Shown here: piece after piece, positions 24,753 to 32,803 of the stretch
How the letters are laid out: every line of letters begins with the position of its first letter
Position numbering within the stretch: the first letter of the stretch is position 1
Origin: Bin18 sp965242795
GTDB taxonomy: Bacteria; Desulfobacterota; Binatia; Bin18
Length of the DNA: 64,000 nucleotides
Reading direction: 5' to 3'
Assembly: GCA_965242795.1 (NCBI GenBank)
Contig: OZ251505.1
Coordinates: 2,976,001-3,040,000 of the forward strand
The notes under the pieces: model-generated
Seen by the model: only the letters and a program-made list of their open reading frames with translations
Told to the model about the DNA's origin: nothing
The model's database searches: none
Translations under genes and position numbers: made by a program

Positions 24753-26261
24753 GTGAGCGTGCGCATGCGGCCCGCCCGCGCAAATCCGCGCAGATCGCAG
24801 AGACGGCTGCCGGCACTCACGGTTGGGAGCGTCTGTGTCTCGGTCCTCGTACTCTGGTCGCCGATCGCCCTGACGGACGAAGTGCCGGCCGGCCAGGATG
24901 AACCGCCCGTTCACGAGACGGCGGACGATTCCTCCGAAGCGCCGGCCTCCGACAATCCCTTGGAAAGCACCGCCGTCCCCGCCGTTCCGAATACCGCCGA
25001 CTCGGTCGTCGGTCCCGCGGTGCCGGACGCAACCGACCCGCGCGAACGTTTCCAGCAGATGTTGGGCGCGTATCTGCACGAGGTCGAGCCGGTCGTTCGG
25101 AGCGAGGCGTTCGGCGCCTGGGACGCCGCGGGGCAACGCGCCCTGTCGGACGCGAAGGACGCCGCGCTTCAGGCGTACGCCGAGGGGGACTCCGTGGCCG
25201 CGCTGTCCCGGCTCGCCGCACTCATCGAGACGGCGCGTACCGCAATCGAGCGACGCGAAGACGCCTTCGCCGATGCCACGGCGCTGGCGCTCATCGGTCT
25301 GCAACGCGACGATTACGCGGACGCCAGCGGGCACATCGCCTGGGCCTTGCGCATCAAACCGGACGATCCGGGAGCCCAACGGCTCTATAACGAGATCGAG
25401 CGGTTGCCCCGGATCATTCCCCACCTGGACGCGGCCCGAAAAGCGCAGACGGAGAACGACCCGGCCGCGGAACTCGCCGCGCTGAACGAAGTCGCCAAGC
25501 TGGACCCGGACCGGTCGCGCGTGCGGAAACGTATTGCCGCGATCAAAGCGGGCCAACATGACGCCCGTTACCGGCAGGCGATCACGCGCGGGCTGGCCGC
25601 GGTGGAAGCCGACGACCTCGACGCCGCGCACCGACACCTGAAGCGGGCGCGGCAACTGTCGCCGAACCTGCCCGAGACGGCGCTGCTCGCCAAACAGGTC
25701 GGCGCGCTCGACACGACGGTGAAAACGGAACGCCTGTTCCAGGCCGCCCGCGCCGCGCAGGAAGCGGACGACTGGCCCGCGGCGCTCGACGCCTACCGCG
25801 AACTGCTCCGCTTGCGGCCCGACGACGTCGCGGCACGGACAGGTCACCAGACGGCGCAACGCTTGGTGTCGCTGCTCACCGCGGTCGCGGCTCACCTGAA
25901 CGCCCCGCAGCGGCTGGCCGCGGACAACGTCGCGGTGCAGGCCGGCGCCTTGATCGAGCAGAGCCGAACCGCCCGACCGGTCAGCCCGACGCTCGTGAAC
26001 CGTGCGGACGCATTGGCGCGCCTGCTCGACCGCTATTCCCGGCAGGTGCCCGTGCAGGTGCTTTCCGACGGAAAGACGGCGGTGTCGGTTCGGGGCGTGG
26101 GCCGAGTCGGAACGGTGGTCTCCAAAGTCATCCACCTCAAGCCGGGCGCCTACCGGTTCGAGGGAAGCCGGAGCGGCTATCGGTCCCGGATCGTGCGGGT
26201 CAGCGTTCCGCCCGACGGCGCCGACGTGTCCGTCGAAGTGATCTGCGATGAGCCGATTTGA
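24753..26261 (+). CDS. TPR-like exported protein
   Basis: A 502-residue protein with an N-terminal membrane or signal segment (LTVGSVCVSVLVLWSPIALT), an acidic Pro-rich linker, then helical repeats with TPR character: LQAYAEGDSVAALSRLAALI, DDYADASGHIAWALRIKPDD, DPAAELAALNEVAKLDPDRS, DDLDAAHRHLKRARQLSPNL, and DDWPAALDAYRELLRLRPDD. The C-terminus is a small beta domain (LKPGAYRFEGSRSGYRSRIV) like PEGA-type modules. The GTG at 24753 is preceded by GGAGGT; an ATG at 24765 is an alternative. It overlaps the next gene by 14 bases. Likely a scaffold in the envelope; specific role unknown. Confidence 0.78.
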   Translation: MSVRMRPARANPRRSQRRLPALTVGSVCVSVLVLWSPIALTDEVPAGQDEPPVHETADDSSEAPASDNPLESTAVPAVPNTADSVVGPAVPDATDPRERFQQMLGAYLHEVEPVVRSEAFGAWDAAGQRALSDAKDAALQAYAEGDSVAALSRLAALIETARTAIERREDAFADATALALIGLQRDDYADASGHIAWALRIKPDDPGAQRLYNEIERLPRIIPHLDAARKAQTENDPAAELAALNEVAKLDPDRSRVRKRIAAIKAGQHDARYRQAITRGLAAVEADDLDAAHRHLKRARQLSPNLPETALLAKQVGALDTTVKTERLFQAARAAQEADDWPAALDAYRELLRLRPDDVAARTGHQTAQRLVSLLTAVAAHLNAPQRLAADNVAVQAGALIEQSRTARPVSPTLVNRADALARLLDRYSRQVPVQVLSDGKTAVSVRGVGRVGTVVSKVIHLKPGAYRFEGSRSGYRSRIVRVSVPPDGADVSVEVICDEPI

Positions 26262-28263
26262 CCAACGCCTGAAAACGGCGCGCCAACGCCAACGCTACAA
26301 TTTCGCCGCGGTCGGCGGCGTGCTGGCCGGCGGCGCGCTGGTCGTGGCCGCGGGAGCGATCTTCGGCAGCGCCACCGCGGTCAGGCTCGCGCCCGCGGAT
26401 GCCGCGCAGACCGGAACCATCCGCGTCGCGGAGGGGGCCGCGTTCGCCGTGTCGAGCGTGGTGTATTCCTTGAGTCCGCGCCCGGTCGTTGCCGCGGAGG
26501 CGCCGGGCTTCCGGCTCGCACGCCGCCGCATCGAGTCCCACGAGCGGGGCGGCGCGATCACCGTCACGCTCCAGGAATTGCCCGGCCGCCTGCTGGCTTC
26601 GACGACGCCGGCGAACGACGCGGTACGCTGGTTGCTGAACGGCGCGCCCGCGGCCACGGCCGACCGGTTCGAGCGCGAATTGCCGGCCGGCGAATATCGG
26701 CTCGGCGTCGCGCATCCGTACTACCGACCGGCGGAACGACAGGTCGCGCTCGGGCGCGGGGAAACGGTCGAACTCGACGTCCCGCTGCAAGCCGTGGAAG
26801 GCGAACTGTCCATTCAATCCGCGCCCGCGGGCGCGGCGGTGTCGATCGACGGGGAGCCGGCCGGCGTTACCCCGCTGCGCCGGAGTTTGGCCGGCGGGAA
26901 ATATCAGGTCGCCGTCTCGCACGAGCGGTACGCCGCGGTTGCCGAAAGTGTGGAAATCACCCACGCCGCGGCGTCGGTCGAACGGCACTACCGGCTGGCA
27001 CGGCCCGCGGCCACGCTGGCCTTCGACGTGCATCCGCGCGACGGCGCGTTGCTGGTCGACGGAAAGAAAGTCAGCCCGACACAATCCCATTCGGTGCCCG
27101 CGGAAACGTCTGTCGCGATCTCTTATCTGCGCGAGGGGTACGCCGGGGTCACGCGGAACGTCACCGCTCGGGCAGGGGGGACCACGCGGGTGCGCCTGCA
27201 TTTGGAGCCCGAGTTCGGGCGTGTGGAAATCCGGTCGCGGCCCGCGGCGCGCGTGTTCATCGACGGGACGGAACGCGGCTCCACCCCGCTGCGCGTCCGC
27301 CTGCCGACCGCGGCGCACACGGTCGCGCTGAGACGGCCGGGCTACCGGACGGTCGAACGACGCATCACACCGTCGCGCACGCGGACGCAGGTGATCGACG
27401 AAACCCTGCTGACCGAGTCCGCGGCGCGCCGCGCGGAAGCGCCCAAGCAGTACACCAACGCCGCTGGCGTGGAACTCGTTCTGTTCCATCCCAATCCGTT
27501 TCGCATGGGCGCCGCACGCCACGAGAAAGGCCAGCGCGCCAACGAATCCGAGCGGCGGGTCACCCTCCGCAAGCCGTTCTACGCCGGTAAGTACGAGGTC
27601 TCGAACGCCCAGTTCCGGCGTTTCGAGCCCGACCACCCCGGGGCCGACGACCTGCCCGTGACCGGGGTCGGCTGGCTGGACGCGGCCCGTTTCTGCAACT
27701 GGCTCAGCCGGGCGGACGGGTTGGCGCCGTTCTATGACGTTGCCGGCGGGGCGTTGCGCGGCGTGAACCGCGCGGCGGACGGGTATCGGCTGCCAACCGA
27801 GGCGGAATGGGAGTGGCTGGCCCGCCGCGCCGGCCGGCGGACGGGCACGGTGTTTCCGTGGGGAGACGAGTTCCGCCTGTCCGGCAAGGTCGGCAACGTC
27901 GCCGACGAAACCGCGCGCGGCAGCGTGCAGTTCTACGTGCCCCGGTACGTGGATGGATACGCCGGCGTGGCGCCGGTCGGAAAATTCCCCGCGGAGGCGT
28001 CCGGGCTGCACGACCTGACCGGCAACGTCAGTGAGTGGGTGCACGACTATTATACGGTCGTGCCGAACGGAACGCCGGCGCCCGACCCGCTGGGACCGGC
28101 GTCCGGCTCCAGGCACGTCATCAAGGGATCGAGTTGGCGGTCGGGCTCGCTCGCTCCGTTGCGCGCGGCGTATCGGGACGGCCTGCGCACCGGGCGCGAC
28201 GACGTGGGATTCCGAATCGCCCGATACCTGGAGGCGGACGATGCAACGTTGGTACGAAAATAA
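26248..28263 (+). CDS. membrane-anchored PEGA-repeat protein with SUMF1-like domain
   Basis: A 671-residue protein. A membrane segment (about residues 20-42) is followed by several PEGA-type beta modules (GELSIQSAPAGAAVSIDGEP; FGRVEIRSRPAARVFIDGTE with STPLRVRLP; GYRTVERRI). The C-terminal 230 residues are a formylglycine-generating-enzyme-like fold: FYAGKYEVSNAQFRRF, VTGVGWLDAARFCNWLS, YRLPTEAEWEWLARR, LHDLTGNVSEWVHDYY, and RHVIKGSSWRSGS. The position that normally carries a catalytic cysteine in FGE reads SSWRSGS, so sulfatase activation is unlikely; ligand binding is more plausible. It overlaps both neighbours. Confidence 0.85.
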   Translation: MSRFDQRLKTARQRQRYNFAAVGGVLAGGALVVAAGAIFGSATAVRLAPADAAQTGTIRVAEGAAFAVSSVVYSLSPRPVVAAEAPGFRLARRRIESHERGGAITVTLQELPGRLLASTTPANDAVRWLLNGAPAATADRFERELPAGEYRLGVAHPYYRPAERQVALGRGETVELDVPLQAVEGELSIQSAPAGAAVSIDGEPAGVTPLRRSLAGGKYQVAVSHERYAAVAESVEITHAAASVERHYRLARPAATLAFDVHPRDGALLVDGKKVSPTQSHSVPAETSVAISYLREGYAGVTRNVTARAGGTTRVRLHLEPEFGRVEIRSRPAARVFIDGTERGSTPLRVRLPTAAHTVALRRPGYRTVERRITPSRTRTQVIDETLLTESAARRAEAPKQYTNAAGVELVLFHPNPFRMGAARHEKGQRANESERRVTLRKPFYAGKYEVSNAQFRRFEPDHPGADDLPVTGVGWLDAARFCNWLSRADGLAPFYDVAGGALRGVNRAADGYRLPTEAEWEWLARRAGRRTGTVFPWGDEFRLSGKVGNVADETARGSVQFYVPRYVDGYAGVAPVGKFPAEASGLHDLTGNVSEWVHDYYTVVPNGTPAPDPLGPASGSRHVIKGSSWRSGSLAPLRAAYRDGLRTGRDDVGFRIARYLEADDATLVRK

Positions 28264-28615
28264 GAAGCATCCTCTACGGGACGATCCCGAAGCCGGTTTT
28301 TCCTCGCCGTACCCCCGTTCGAGCCGGGGGCGGGCTCTGCGCAAGCGGGTCTCCATCCCCCGGATTCCCGGCGCCTGCCCCAGCCTGCCCCAGACCCGAT
28401 CCGGGGGACCCGATCCGGGGTTCGCCGGAATGCCGGCCGGCGGGGATCGTCAAGGGCGTCATTCCCATACTAAGCGCGGACGGTTGCCGGTCGTGTTGGG
28501 GATCGTGGCGTTGGGCCTGCTGCTGGGCGCCGGCCTGCTGACGCTGGCCGGGGCGCAGTCGGGCCGCGCGACGCTGAGCCTCAATTCCCCGGCCTCGTTC
28601 CCGGTGGACATCTGA
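28241..28615 (+). CDS. small membrane protein carrying an inserted repeat
   Basis: A 124-residue reading frame, MQRWYENKKHPLRDDPEAGF at the start and a membrane helix near the end (LPVVLGIVALGLLLGAGLLT) followed by a short periplasmic tail. The middle third (about 28291-28480) reads as translated dispersed-repeat DNA rich in CCCCGG/CCGGGG, suggesting the repeat expanded an originally smaller protein. It overlaps the PEGA/SUMF gene by 23 bases and ends one base before the start of the channel gene, so coupling is likely. Confidence 0.6.
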   Translation: MQRWYENKKHPLRDDPEAGFSSPYPRSSRGRALRKRVSIPRIPGACPSLPQTRSGGPDPGFAGMPAGGDRQGRHSHTKRGRLPVVLGIVALGLLLGAGLLTLAGAQSGRATLSLNSPASFPVDI

Positions 28616-28616
28616 C

Positions 28617-29528
28617 ATGTGGACGACGCTCACCAACGCGCTGGCTCTGGTGGTGTCCGCGGTGGTCGTGCACGCCGCCTACCTCGGCTACGTGCGGCCG
28701 CGGGCGGCGCAGGTGCTCGAAGCCGCCCGACGGGCCGGCCAGTCGGCCCCGCGCGACCTGGTCGTCATCCTCAAGGACTACGAGCAGGAAATCTGTCTCA
28801 TCCTCATGCTGTGGGGCATGTTCCTCATCGTCAGCAAGTGCGTCGCCATCCTCCGCGAGCAGTACTTGTTCTCCGTCGATCTGATCGAGGAGGTTCGGGA
28901 AGACGCGGACGACGGGGACGCGGCGGAAGGAGACGCGCAAGAAGCCTCCGGCCTGCACGGCACGCTGGCCGCGCTCGAAACATTGCCCGCGGACGTCAGG
29001 ACGACCCCGTTGGTCAGGACGCTGCTGACCAGCCTGCGGCGCTTCCTCATCACGCAGGACGTGCAGAACACGTCGGACGCCATCGAGTCCGGCGTCGAGG
29101 CGCTGGCCGTGAAACAGGAAGCCGAGAACTCCATGATCCGCTATCTGATCTGGGCGATCCCGTCGATCGGCTTCATCGGCACGGTCCGCGGCATCGGTCA
29201 GGCGCTGTCCCAGGCCGACCAGGCGTTGGCCGGCGACATCGCGGGCATGACGGAGAGTCTGGGCATCGCGTTCAACTCCACGCTGGTCGCCCTGCTCATC
29301 AGCATCGTCCTGATGTTCATGCTGCACCAGTTGCAACGCCTGCAGGACAATCTGGTCGTGAGCACCCAGGACTATTGCGAGGCGTTTCTGCTGAACCGTA
29401 TCGGTTCGGTCAATCGGGGCGGCCCCTCTCCCCAACCCTCTCCCACGAGGGGAGAGGGGGAGGAAACGCCCTTGCCTTCTCCTCCGCATGAGGACGGGCC
29501 GGGGAGAGGGGGAAGCGGGCGCATCTGA
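28617..29528 (+). CDS. MotA/TolQ/ExbB-family channel protein
   Basis: A 303-residue membrane protein with helices near residues 8-24, 58-76, 177-195 and 222-244. The last two carry the family pattern: IRYLIWAIPSIGFIGTVRGI followed by GIGQALSQ, then ESLGIAFNSTLVALLISIV. This is the proton-channel core of MotA/TolQ/ExbB proteins. A soluble cytoplasmic loop of about 100 residues lies between helices 2 and 3. The last 30 residues (PSPQPSPTRGEGEE...) are translated palindromic repeat, not channel sequence. No TolR/ExbD-type partner follows; two VWA proteins do. Confidence 0.87.
   Translation: MWTTLTNALALVVSAVVVHAAYLGYVRPRAAQVLEAARRAGQSAPRDLVVILKDYEQEICLILMLWGMFLIVSKCVAILREQYLFSVDLIEEVREDADDGDAAEGDAQEASGLHGTLAALETLPADVRTTPLVRTLLTSLRRFLITQDVQNTSDAIESGVEALAVKQEAENSMIRYLIWAIPSIGFIGTVRGIGQALSQADQALAGDIAGMTESLGIAFNSTLVALLISIVLMFMLHQLQRLQDNLVVSTQDYCEAFLLNRIGSVNRGGPSPQPSPTRGEGEETPLPSPPHEDGPGRGGSGRI
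29423..29461. repeat. palindromic repeat inside the 3' end of the channel gene
   Basis: CCCCTCTCCCCAACCCTCTC and the following CCACGAGGGGAGAGGGGGAG form the GGGAGAGGG-type repeat seen at 20421, 20597 and 32674. Here it is translated as the C-terminal tail of the channel protein. A related purine-rich stretch slightly downstream (about 29500-29516) can serve as ribosome site for the next gene. Confidence 0.8.
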
Positions 29529-30592
29529 AACCCCGGCGCACGACCCCCGGCTTCAACATCGCCTTCCTGGACATCATGTCGTGCGGGCTGGGCGCGATCG
29601 TCCTGGTGTTCCTGCTCGTCAAGGACAACGTGGCACCCGCCGCGCCCGAGACCGCGCGGCTGCAAACCGACTTGGCCCGTCTGGCAGAACGCCAGCGTAC
29701 ACTCCGCGACGACATTCAGACCGTGACCGACCGGCGCCGCACCGCGGACCGGCGCATCCAGGCCGTCTCGCGCGAGGTGTCGGACACGCGGCAGGAAGCG
29801 GAGACCCGCGACGAGGCCACCGCGGAGAAGCGCCGCCGCATCGCCGCGCTCGAAGAAGCGATCGAGAACATCGACCCGGCCGAGACCGCGGACGTGATCG
29901 ACACGCCCGAGGCCGGCGAGGAGCAGTATCTCATCGGCCTCGGCGTCGAGGGCCGCAGGATCGGCATTCTGGTCGATCGCAGTGCCTCCATGACCGACGA
30001 GACGCTCATCGACGTCATCCGCCGCAAGAACGCGCCGGACGCGGAAAAGCAGGCCGGTCCGAAGTGGCAACGCACGAAGGCCATCGTCCGCTGGCTGCTC
30101 GCCCGCCTGCCGGCAGGGGCGGAGGTGAGCGTGGTGACGTACGGCGACACGGCCGGCTACGTAGGCGGCCGCGGCTGGAAACCGGGCCGTGACGCCGCGG
30201 CGCTCGAAGCCGTGCTGCGCGCCCTTGACGAGATCGTCCCGGCCGGCGCCACCAATCTGCACGCCGGCCTGAAGGCGCTCTACGCCCAACAGCCCACCAA
30301 CGTGTACGTGGTGACCGACGGCCTGCCCACGCAGGGCGCGTCCGGCTACAAGAGTCTCAACCCGTTCGCCGCGTGCAGCGCGCTGTGGGGCGGGGCCGGC
30401 ACGATCTCCGGCGACTGCCGGCGCGCCCTCTTCCGGCATACCGTCAACGAAACCAGGCCGCCCGCCGGCCTAGCCGCGGTCAACGTCGTCCTGCTGCCCA
30501 TCGAGGGCGATCCCGAAGCCGCGGTCGAATACTGGCTGTGGACGGCCGCCTCGGGCGGGCTGCTCATCACGCCTGCGGACACCTGGCCATGA
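29525..30592 (+). CDS. membrane-anchored VWA-domain protein 1
   Basis: A protein of 355 residues if the CTG at 29525 is the start, or 338 from the ATG at 29576. I favour the CTG because LKPRRTTPGFNIAFLDIMSC aligns with the start of the next gene product, MKPRQRAFDIFSLSFLDVIS, and because GGGGAGAGGGGGAAG precedes it. One membrane helix (SCGLGAIVLVFLLV) is followed by a coiled coil and a von Willebrand A domain with MIDAS motif GILVDRSASM near residue 150 and a further metal-site-like VVTYGDTAGY and VYVVTDGLP. The VWA domain would face the periplasm. It overlaps the channel gene. Confidence 0.85.
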   Translation: MKPRRTTPGFNIAFLDIMSCGLGAIVLVFLLVKDNVAPAAPETARLQTDLARLAERQRTLRDDIQTVTDRRRTADRRIQAVSREVSDTRQEAETRDEATAEKRRRIAALEEAIENIDPAETADVIDTPEAGEEQYLIGLGVEGRRIGILVDRSASMTDETLIDVIRRKNAPDAEKQAGPKWQRTKAIVRWLLARLPAGAEVSVVTYGDTAGYVGGRGWKPGRDAAALEAVLRALDEIVPAGATNLHAGLKALYAQQPTNVYVVTDGLPTQGASGYKSLNPFAACSALWGGAGTISGDCRRALFRHTVNETRPPAGLAAVNVVLLPIEGDPEAAVEYWLWTAASGGLLITPADTWP

Positions 30593-31542
30593 AACCCCGA
30601 CAGCGTGCGTTCGACATCTTCAGCCTGTCGTTTCTGGACGTCATTTCGTGCGGGTTCGGCGCGGTCGTCCTGCTGGTGCTGATCTCCGACTTCTCCGAGG
30701 CGGTCTTGCCCGGGCTTCCGACGCAGACCGAAGCTTTGCTGCGCAGCGTGCTGGGCGAGCGGCGGGTCGCCGAGGATCTGCGTGCGGCACTGGAACGCGC
30801 GCAACGCGCGGCCGCGGCCCGCGAACGACGCTTGGCGCAATTGCAAGCCGAGGCTGCCGCGGCCCGCAAGGCATTGGAGGCCGGCGAGGCCGAACGCCGG
30901 GCACTCGACGAAAACCTGGCCGGCCTGACGCTCGTCGAGCAGTCCTTGCGCCGCACGGCCATCCGACCGGACAGCGCGGAACAGCGCGACGACGAGGTGG
31001 GCGGCATTCCGGTGGACAGCGACTACGTGGTCTTCATCGTCGATACGTCCGGCAGCATGCAGTCCATCTGGAACCGGGTGACGCGCGAAGTGGAGAACGT
31101 CATCACCATCCACCCCCGGATCGAGGGATTCCAGATTCTCAACGACAACGGCGCGCACCTGCTGTCGGCCTACGCCGGGCGCTGGATTCCCGACACGCCG
31201 GCGCGGCGCAAGAGCGTCATCGCGCTGTTCCGGTCATGGCGGAGCTACTCGGACAGCAACCCCGTTGACGGGCTGGAAGTCGCGCTGCGGCGCTACGCAC
31301 GGCCGAACGTCAAGCTCTCCATCTACATCTTCGGCGACGAATACACCGGCGGCTCCTACGACGTGGTGTTGCGCACGCTGGACGACCTCAACACCGACCC
31401 CGTGACCGGCAACCGGCTGACGCGGATCCACGCGGTCGGCTTCGTCTCCGGCAGCCCGGTGATGAAGCAATTCTCCACCCTGATGCGCGAAGTCACCCGC
31501 CGGCACCGCGGCACCTTCATCGCCCTGCCCGTCAACCGCTGA
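30589..31542 (+). CDS. membrane-anchored VWA-domain protein 2
   Basis: A 317-residue paralogue of the preceding protein. It shares the N-terminal plan FSLSFLDVISCGFGAVVLLV, then a long coiled coil rich in Ala/Arg/Glu (about residues 55-115) and a VWA domain with MIDAS FIVDTSGSM near residue 151 and IYIFGDEYTGGSYD. The ATG overlaps the previous stop as ATGA. A tandem duplication followed by divergence is the simplest origin. The pair follows a TolQ/MotA-type channel where a TolR/ExbD or MotB protein would normally be encoded. Confidence 0.87.
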   Translation: MKPRQRAFDIFSLSFLDVISCGFGAVVLLVLISDFSEAVLPGLPTQTEALLRSVLGERRVAEDLRAALERAQRAAAARERRLAQLQAEAAAARKALEAGEAERRALDENLAGLTLVEQSLRRTAIRPDSAEQRDDEVGGIPVDSDYVVFIVDTSGSMQSIWNRVTREVENVITIHPRIEGFQILNDNGAHLLSAYAGRWIPDTPARRKSVIALFRSWRSYSDSNPVDGLEVALRRYARPNVKLSIYIFGDEYTGGSYDVVLRTLDDLNTDPVTGNRLTRIHAVGFVSGSPVMKQFSTLMREVTRRHRGTFIALPVNR

Positions 31543-31762
31543 ACCCCGAAGAATCCCCACCGCGTACCGTCGGGGCATTCCCCAATCCCCAATCCCCAAT
31601 CCGCAATCCACAATCAAAAATCCCCAAATCGCTCCATGAGAGGTAATCCGAGCCCGTTTCGACAGGCTCGACGGGCCGGAGGGTCTCCAACATTGACACG
31701 GCCCCCTGCCGCACTTACCGTATTTCCATTCGACACCGCGCTTCGCGCACTCAGGAGGTCCC
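31543..31762. repeat. gap with CCCCAAT micro-repeats and a TTCGACAGGCTCG repeat
   Basis: 31575-31627 consists of degenerate 7-base units (CCCCAAT, CCGCAAT, CCACAAT and shortened forms). 31653-31675 is CCCGTTTCGACAGGCTCGAC then GGG, a member of the window-wide TTCGACAGGCT family. AGGAGG just before 31763 belongs to htpX. No gene was recognised. Confidence 0.7.
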
Positions 31763-32602
31763 ATGCTCCGCACCACGTTTCTGCTCGGCGCCCTGACCGG
31801 CCTGATCCTGCTGATCGGGGATTATCTCGGCGGCTCCGGGGGGCTGATGATCGCCTTCGTGTTCGCCGTCGTCATGAACTTCGGCAGCTATTGGTTTTCG
31901 GACAAGATCGTCCTCCGCATGTACGGCGCCCACGAGGTCGGCGAAGCCGAGGCGCCCCAACTCCATCGCATCGTCCACACCCTGACCACGCGCGCCCGGC
32001 TGCCGATGCCCAAGCTGTACGTCATTCCCGACGAGGGCGCGAACGCGTTCGCCACGGGCCGCAACCCGCAGCACGCCGCGGTCGCGGTCACCGAGGGCAT
32101 TCTGCGCCTCATGTCCGAACGCGAACTGACGGGCGTGCTGGCCCACGAACTCGCCCACGTCCAGAACCGCGACATCCTGATCAGTTCGATTGCCGCGACC
32201 CTGGCCGGGGTCATCATGATGATCGCCAACATGGCGCAGTGGGCCGCCATCTTCGGCGGGTTCAGCCGCAGCGACGACGAGGAAGGCGGCGGCATGTTGG
32301 GGATGCTGGTCATGGCGATCGTGGCGCCGCTGGCCGCGACCGTCATCCAAATGGCCATCTCGCGCACGCGCGAATACGCCGCGGACCGAACCGGCGCGCA
32401 GATGAGCGGCGACCCGTTGGGGCTGGCCTCGGCTCTGGAAAAGCTGGGCCGCGCGTCCGAGCGGATGCCCGTGGACGCCTCGCCGCAGACCGCGCACTTC
32501 TTCATCGTCAACCCGCTGTCCGGCCGGTCCGTAGCCAAGCTGTTCAGCACGCACCCGCCGCTGGAAGAGCGCATCGCGCGTCTGCGCGGCTTGGCCCACT
32601 GA
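31763..32602 (+). CDS. htpX: membrane metalloprotease HtpX
   Basis: HtpX is an M48 zinc endopeptidase of the inner membrane that helps degrade misfolded membrane proteins. The 279-residue protein has two N-terminal helices, the HELAH zinc motif (residues 128-132 in GVLAHELAHVQNRD), a second pair of helices, and the third zinc ligand in SRTREYAADRTGA. STHPPLEERIARLR near the end is also conserved. AGGAGG precedes the ATG. A strong terminator follows, so it is probably monocistronic. Confidence 0.95.
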   Translation: MLRTTFLLGALTGLILLIGDYLGGSGGLMIAFVFAVVMNFGSYWFSDKIVLRMYGAHEVGEAEAPQLHRIVHTLTTRARLPMPKLYVIPDEGANAFATGRNPQHAAVAVTEGILRLMSERELTGVLAHELAHVQNRDILISSIAATLAGVIMMIANMAQWAAIFGGFSRSDDEEGGGMLGMLVMAIVAPLAATVIQMAISRTREYAADRTGAQMSGDPLGLASALEKLGRASERMPVDASPQTAHFFIVNPLSGRSVAKLFSTHPPLEERIARLRGLAH

Positions 32603-32636
32603 GCCCGCCGACGTCCGAGACCTGCACGACACCACC

Positions 32637-32668
32637 AGGGCGGCCCAATCAGGCCGCCCTTCTTTTTT
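32637..32668 (+). terminator. intrinsic terminator after htpX
   Basis: A perfect 9-bp stem AGGGCGGCC/GGCCGCCCT with loop CAATCA is followed directly by TCTTTTTT. It lies 34 bases after the htpX stop codon and is the clearest rho-independent terminator in the window. Confidence 0.9.
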
Positions 32669-32673
32669 CCTAT

Positions 32674-32710
32674 CCCCTCTCCCCTGGTGGGAGAGGGCTA
32701 GGGAGAGGGG
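32674..32710. repeat. palindromic repeat (GGGAGAGGG family)
   Basis: CCCCTCTCCCCTGGTGGGAG followed by AGGGCTAGGGAGAGG lies directly after the htpX terminator. It is the same family as the elements at 20421, 20597 and 29423. Confidence 0.75.
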
Positions 32711-32803
32711 GAAGGTAAGAATCCTTCCGCCGGCCGAAAGTTGCCGCAAGAGAGAAGGCCCCCTGTCTGGTTCCTGTTCGCACGGAAAGATCGGAAACCG
32801 CTC

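Noticed and set aside
26248..28263. Active formylglycine-generating enzyme
   Set aside because: The position of the catalytic cysteine reads as Ser/Arg-rich GSSWRSGS and no sulfatase gene is nearby.
26200..28356. 718-codon minus-strand frame opposite the PEGA/SUMF gene
   Set aside because: Antisense shadow; the plus-strand product has clear domain motifs.
22067..31542. Zorya defence system
   Set aside because: A MotA-like channel is present, but there is no ZorB-type OmpA partner, no ZorC/D and no helicase nearby.
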